The notes below the pieces were generated by a model, which worked only from the letters and a program-made list of their open reading frames with translations, searched no databases and had not been told where the DNA came from. The position numbers and the translations under genes are program-made. A stretch of DNA of 8,968 bases from Chthoniobacterales bacterium (GTDB taxonomy: Bacteria; Verrucomicrobiota; Verrucomicrobiia; Chthoniobacterales; UBA6821): assembly GCA_021733705.1 (NCBI GenBank), contig JAIPKF010000052.1:1-8968 (forward strand), in the 5' to 3' direction. This document shows, piece by piece, positions 6,124 through 8,968 of this stretch. Positions within the stretch are counted from its first letter, which is position 1; every line of letters begins with the position of its first letter.

Positions 6124-7146
6124 GTGAATTTTCATCGACCCATTCTTGCCATTGAATCCTCTTGCGACGAAACGGCTATTGCCATCATACGCCCTCCCTC
6201 GGAATTATTAGTAAATCTCATTGCATCTCAAAGTCAGTTGCATGCGTGTTTTGGGGGCGTTGTTCCTGAAGTGGCATCGCGTAATCATCTCCTTACAATC
6301 GATCCCCTTTTTCATCGTGCGTTGGCAGAGGCCAAACTACGACCCTCTGATTTAGGAGCAGTCGTTGCCACAGCAGGTCCGGGCTTGGCTCCTGCACTAT
6401 TAGTGGGAGCCTCTTATGCAAAGGGAGTAGCTTTAGGTCTAGGTATTCCCTATCTGGCGGTCAATCATCTTGAAGGGCATCTTTTGTCTCCCTTTTTTTT
6501 AAAAACAGAAATCCCCAAACATCTCTCCCTCTTAGTCAGCGGTGGTCATACTCAGCTCACCAAAGTGAACAGAGCAGGAGATTATCAACTTCTCGGTCGC
6601 ACTCATGATGATGCTGCTGGAGAGGCCTTTGATAAAGTTGCTAAACTTTTAGGATTGCCTTATCCAGGAGGGGTAGAAATTGATCGTCTTGCACAGTCTG
6701 GTAATCCCAAGCGATATTCTTTTCCAAGAGCTCTCATGGAAAAGGGGAATCTGAATTTTAGTTTTAGTGGATTAAAAACATCTGTTCGTTATTTTTTGGA
6801 ACAAAGGGAGATGATTCCTGATTCTTCGGAACTTGCAGACCTCGCTGCATCGTTTCAGCAGGCGGTTATAGAGGTTCTTGTTGAAAAGACGCGCCGGGCC
6901 GCTCAAATGGAAGGTCTCTCGTGTATTGGTGTTAGTGGTGGAGTAGCGGCCAATAGTGCTTTGAGAAATAGTTTGATTGCTCTATGCAGAGAATGTCAGT
7001 GGGAAATTCATTTTCCGCAACCTGAGCTTATCGGCGATAATGCAGCTATGATTGCCTTTGCAGGAATGCATCGTCTTATTGCAGGGGAACAAAGCTCCGT
7101 TACTTCTGAGATAGTTCCTCAGTGGCAGATTTATTCCCATTGTTAG
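6124..7146 (+). CDS. tsaD: tRNA N6-threonylcarbamoyladenosine (t6A37) transferase subunit TsaD
   Basis: Transfers the threonylcarbamoyl group to A37 of tRNAs that read ANN codons, working with TsaB and TsaE; cytoplasmic and normally essential. At 340 residues it has the usual length. Motifs in order: IESSCDETA (10-18), FGGVVPEVASRNH (43-55), the metal-binding H115 and H119 in VNHLEGHL, LLVSGGHTQL (136-145), HDDAAGEAFDKVAKLLGL (161-178), YPGGVEID (180-187, usually GGP), FSFSGLKT (212-219), GVSGGVAANSALR (269-281), and GDNAAMIAFAG (304-314) with D305 as a metal ligand. The start is GTG at 6124; the ATG at 6122 is followed at once by TGA and is out of frame. No Shine-Dalgarno is seen. It lies 58 bp after birA on the same strand, and its last 47 bp overlap the convergent hydroxylase gene. 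Confidence 0.96.
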   Translation: MNFHRPILAIESSCDETAIAIIRPPSELLVNLIASQSQLHACFGGVVPEVASRNHLLTIDPLFHRALAEAKLRPSDLGAVVATAGPGLAPALLVGASYAKGVALGLGIPYLAVNHLEGHLLSPFFLKTEIPKHLSLLVSGGHTQLTKVNRAGDYQLLGRTHDDAAGEAFDKVAKLLGLPYPGGVEIDRLAQSGNPKRYSFPRALMEKGNLNFSFSGLKTSVRYFLEQREMIPDSSELADLAASFQQAVIEVLVEKTRRAAQMEGLSCIGVSGGVAANSALRNSLIALCRECQWEIHFPQPELIGDNAAMIAFAGMHRLIAGEQSSVTSEIVPQWQIYSHC

Positions 7147-7642
7147 AAAACTCTTCCTCTTCTACGGGTCTGAAAAAATCAAACAAGAGAATGACACGTG
7201 TTGAATCCCCTCGATTCCAGGCTGAGTGCAACGTGGTATCATCAAAGACAAAAATTTTTCCAGGAGTCCAAGTGCACACCTCCTCTCCCACTTGAAGTGC
7301 AGCATGGGGATTTGAATACAAGCCAAGATGAGCTCTTAACACTGCGTCGGTATAACCCACGTGGGGCTTAATTTCACATCCTGGTTTCATAATAGAAAAA
7401 CCATAACTAAAAATTCCAGGTATTTGATCGCAAATCGATGTGGTGATTGGAGCATGACGTTGATTTTCTAAAATATCGTGACCTTGAAAACGGAACCCAA
7501 TGACATCCCACTTTCCATTGTGAATGGCTTCGTGCCACGGAATCGACTGAGCAGCCATAGCATCGTACTCTGAACGGATTTCTTTCCAATGATCTTCTAG
7601 TGTTGAGAGAAAAGGAAAATGAGAGGTATTAAGGAAGCTCAT
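7100..7642 (-). CDS. Aspartyl/asparaginyl beta-hydroxylase-like dioxygenase
   Basis: A 180-residue protein matching the Asp_Arg_Hydrox / AspH family (PF05118 type), iron- and 2-oxoglutarate-dependent oxygenases. Family features are KPHVGYTDAVLRAHLGL (92-108), with H94 as iron ligand and R103, then VFDDTTLHSAWNRG (132-145), with H139 as the second iron ligand, and R149 in TRVILLFDFFRP (148-159) for 2-oxoglutarate binding. As in animal AspH, only two histidines are visible and the acidic third ligand seems to be missing. There is no signal peptide or membrane anchor, so it is probably cytoplasmic. The substrate is unknown; bacterial members include peptide and lipid A (LpxO-type) hydroxylases. 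The start at ATG 7642 is the natural one; no clear Shine-Dalgarno precedes it. It is divergent from dprA (96 bp between starts) and its last 47 bp overlap the end of tsaD on the other strand. Confidence 0.88.
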   Translation of the reverse strand: MSFLNTSHFPFLSTLEDHWKEIRSEYDAMAAQSIPWHEAIHNGKWDVIGFRFQGHDILENQRHAPITTSICDQIPGIFSYGFSIMKPGCEIKPHVGYTDAVLRAHLGLYSNPHAALQVGEEVCTWTPGKIFVFDDTTLHSAWNRGDSTRVILLFDFFRPVEEEEFSNNGNKSATEELSQK

Positions 7643-7730
7643 AATGGATTCTTTTTTAAATGATGAAGGCCCCCAGTGCTACTTCAAAAATCTCATTTTA
7701 AGATTTATTAGAAGTCTCTTATCTGCTAAT

Positions 7731-7738
7731 GGGAGGAG
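7731..7738 (+). promoter_or_regulatory. Shine-Dalgarno sequence of dprA, unusually close to the start
   Basis: GGGAGGAG stands directly before the ATG at 7739. Measured from the core GGAGG (7732-7736) the spacer is only 2 bases, against the usual 5 to 9. It is the only strong Shine-Dalgarno I could see in the window. No other in-frame start nearby keeps the conserved N-terminus, so the start at 7739 is retained. Confidence 0.55.
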
Positions 7739-8833
7739 ATGACAGAAACAGAAGCCTCTATAGTTCTCAATATGATTGCCCATGTGGGGCCACTTCGTTT
7801 TAGAAAATTATATCACCATTTCGGGTCTGCTGTGGCAGTTCTAAAAGCAACCGGCGAGTCATTACGTCATGTAGAGGGAGTCGGTCATGAGATTGCAGAA
7901 TCGATCAGAACATGGGAAAAGCAAGTGGACCTTAAGGCTGAAATAGACCGCATTGAAGCCTTTGGAGCAAAGGTCCTTATTGCTTCTGATAAAACCTACC
8001 CCTCCTTGCTCCGTAATATCGCAGATCCTCCCATAGTTCTCTATTGTTGGGGAAAACTTGAAGAGCGTGACTTACACCATGGTATCGGTATCGTGGGGAC
8101 CCGTGATGCAAGCCATTATGGGCTGGAGGCTACTAAAAAATTAGGCTACCAACTTGCCTATGCAGGGCTGACCGTTTTTAGCGGCCTGGCTCGCGGTGTT
8201 GATACCATCGCTCACCAAGCAGCCTTAGCAGCTCACGGGCGTACCATCGCTGTTTTGGGAAGTGGTTTAGAAGAGATTTATCCTCAGGAAAATATCCCAC
8301 TTGCTGAAAAAATCATCTCTTCAGGGGCTGTGATTACAGAATTTCCAATGAGTACAAAGCCCTCGCAATACACTTTTCCAAAGCGTAATCGTATCATTAG
8401 TGGATGTTCTTTTGGATTGTTAGTAGTCGAGGCAGGGCTACGAAGTGGAGCACTCATTAGCGCTAATCAAGCAATGGAACAAGGACGCTCTATCTACAGC
8501 GTTCCTGGAAGAATCAATCAAGCGAGCGCTCTAGGCTCCAATAAATTAATCCAGCAAGGAGCAAAACTTGTGATGGAAGCAGGAGATATTCTCAGTGATT
8601 TTCCACTTCTTTTTTCGAATCAACCACAGTTAGAACATAGCAAACCAACACTCTCATTGCATGGTGAGGATTTAATTATTTATGAGGCTATTGGGGATGA
8701 AGCAACTCCTATCGATCAAATTATTGCTCTCTCCTCATTATCACCAGCGCTTGTCTCTTCAAAATTGCTGGCCATGGAGCTCAGTGGTCATGTGCGATCG
8801 ATACCAGGAGGCCGATTTGTTAAATTGATCTAG
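7739..8833 (+). CDS. dprA: DNA-processing protein DprA (Smf)
   Basis: Binds incoming single-stranded DNA during natural transformation and loads RecA on it; cytoplasmic. The 364 residues show the full family layout. The N-terminal helix-hairpin-helix region covers about 8-60 (LNMIAHVGPLRFRKLYHHFG and HVEGVGHEIAESI). The Rossmann-fold DprA core covers about 85-290, with GIVGTRDASHYG (117-128), SGLARGVDTIAHQAAL (148-163), AVLGSGLEEIYP (171-182), the DNA-binding FPKRNRIISG (213-222), VVEAGLRSGALISA (229-242) and PGRINQASALGSNKLI (256-271). A C-terminal winged-helix domain covers about 305-364 and ends in PGGRFVKLI. The start follows the family consensus (MTETEASIVLNMI). The gene is alone on its strand here, divergent from the hydroxylase. 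Its TAG stop (8831-8833) lies in the diverged left tip of repeat element D. Other competence genes are not in the window. Confidence 0.95.
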   Translation: MTETEASIVLNMIAHVGPLRFRKLYHHFGSAVAVLKATGESLRHVEGVGHEIAESIRTWEKQVDLKAEIDRIEAFGAKVLIASDKTYPSLLRNIADPPIVLYCWGKLEERDLHHGIGIVGTRDASHYGLEATKKLGYQLAYAGLTVFSGLARGVDTIAHQAALAAHGRTIAVLGSGLEEIYPQENIPLAEKIISSGAVITEFPMSTKPSQYTFPKRNRIISGCSFGLLVVEAGLRSGALISANQAMEQGRSIYSVPGRINQASALGSNKLIQQGAKLVMEAGDILSDFPLLFSNQPQLEHSKPTLSLHGEDLIIYEAIGDEATPIDQIIALSSLSPALVSSKLLAMELSGHVRSIPGGRFVKLI

Positions 8834-8968
8834 CCCGCATATTTCATACTGATTCTGCTGCGGCTTGCGAACACCTGATGGATACTGCGTCAGCTTCGAA
8901 TTGCTCCTCGGGCAGTATGAAACATACAGCCGTCGTCGCAATCCATCACCCTCCTTGTCTGCATCAGG
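8830..8968 (+). repeat. Structured TTAA repeat element D (cut by the window end)
   Basis: The left end reads CTAGCCCGCATATTTCATAC, the usual TTAACCCG tip with TTAA changed to CTAG. Positions 8865-8950 are identical to 5331-5416 of element C, including the GTATG-AAA-CATAC hairpin; the sequence diverges after about 8951, in the right arm, and the right end is outside the window. The dprA stop codon TAG lies within the first four bases, which may explain the change from TTAA: here the element tip has become coding sequence. Confidence 0.85.

Overview
The window reads as a stretch of chromosome from a member of the Verrucomicrobiota (PVC group). The best evidence is the protein at 415-828, which belongs to the Minf_1886 family, a family of unknown function known mainly from Verrucomicrobia and Planctomycetes. 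A DUF1844 protein of the verrucomicrobial type fits with this. The DNA looks mildly AT-rich, and most genes lack a clear Shine-Dalgarno sequence. No rRNA, tRNA, CRISPR array or transposase gene was seen.

Layout. Positions 1-248 are non-coding and hold the right end of one structured repeat plus one complete repeat (element A). A probable operon follows: a 44-residue one-helix membrane protein (271-405), the Minf_1886 protein (415-828), and a secreted two-domain M16 zinc peptidase (825-3512) that overlaps the previous gene by 4 bp. The stop codon of the peptidase lies in the first bases of repeat element B (3509-3692). Then come a DUF1844 protein (3816-4223), nadC (NAD synthesis, 4405-5256), repeat element C (5296-5458), a monofunctional biotin-protein ligase (5448-6065) whose start codon lies inside element C, and tsaD (tRNA t6A synthesis, 6124-7146). 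On the minus strand an aspartyl/asparaginyl beta-hydroxylase-like protein (7100-7642) converges on tsaD and overlaps its 3' end. dprA (7739-8833) is divergent from the hydroxylase and ends exactly where repeat element D begins (8830 to the window edge).

The genes are mostly housekeeping: cofactor synthesis and attachment (nadC, birA), tRNA modification (tsaD), DNA uptake and recombination (dprA) and envelope proteolysis (M16). They do not form one pathway.

The unusual part is the repeat family. Five copies or parts of copies (plus a 15-bp remnant) lie in 9 kb. Each intact end is TTAACCCG followed by a T-rich stretch and TTTCATAC, in inverted orientation at the two ends. A and B are both exactly 184 bp; C is 163 bp. 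The interior folds into a nested hairpin whose stems keep pairing although the sequence has changed between copies, including one clear compensatory double change (A versus B). No transposase is present, so these look like non-autonomous, MITE- or ERIC/Correia-like elements that use TTAA. They have become part of the genes: they carry the stop codon of the peptidase, the stop codon of dprA and the start codon of birA. This family is the best candidate in the window for something not yet described.
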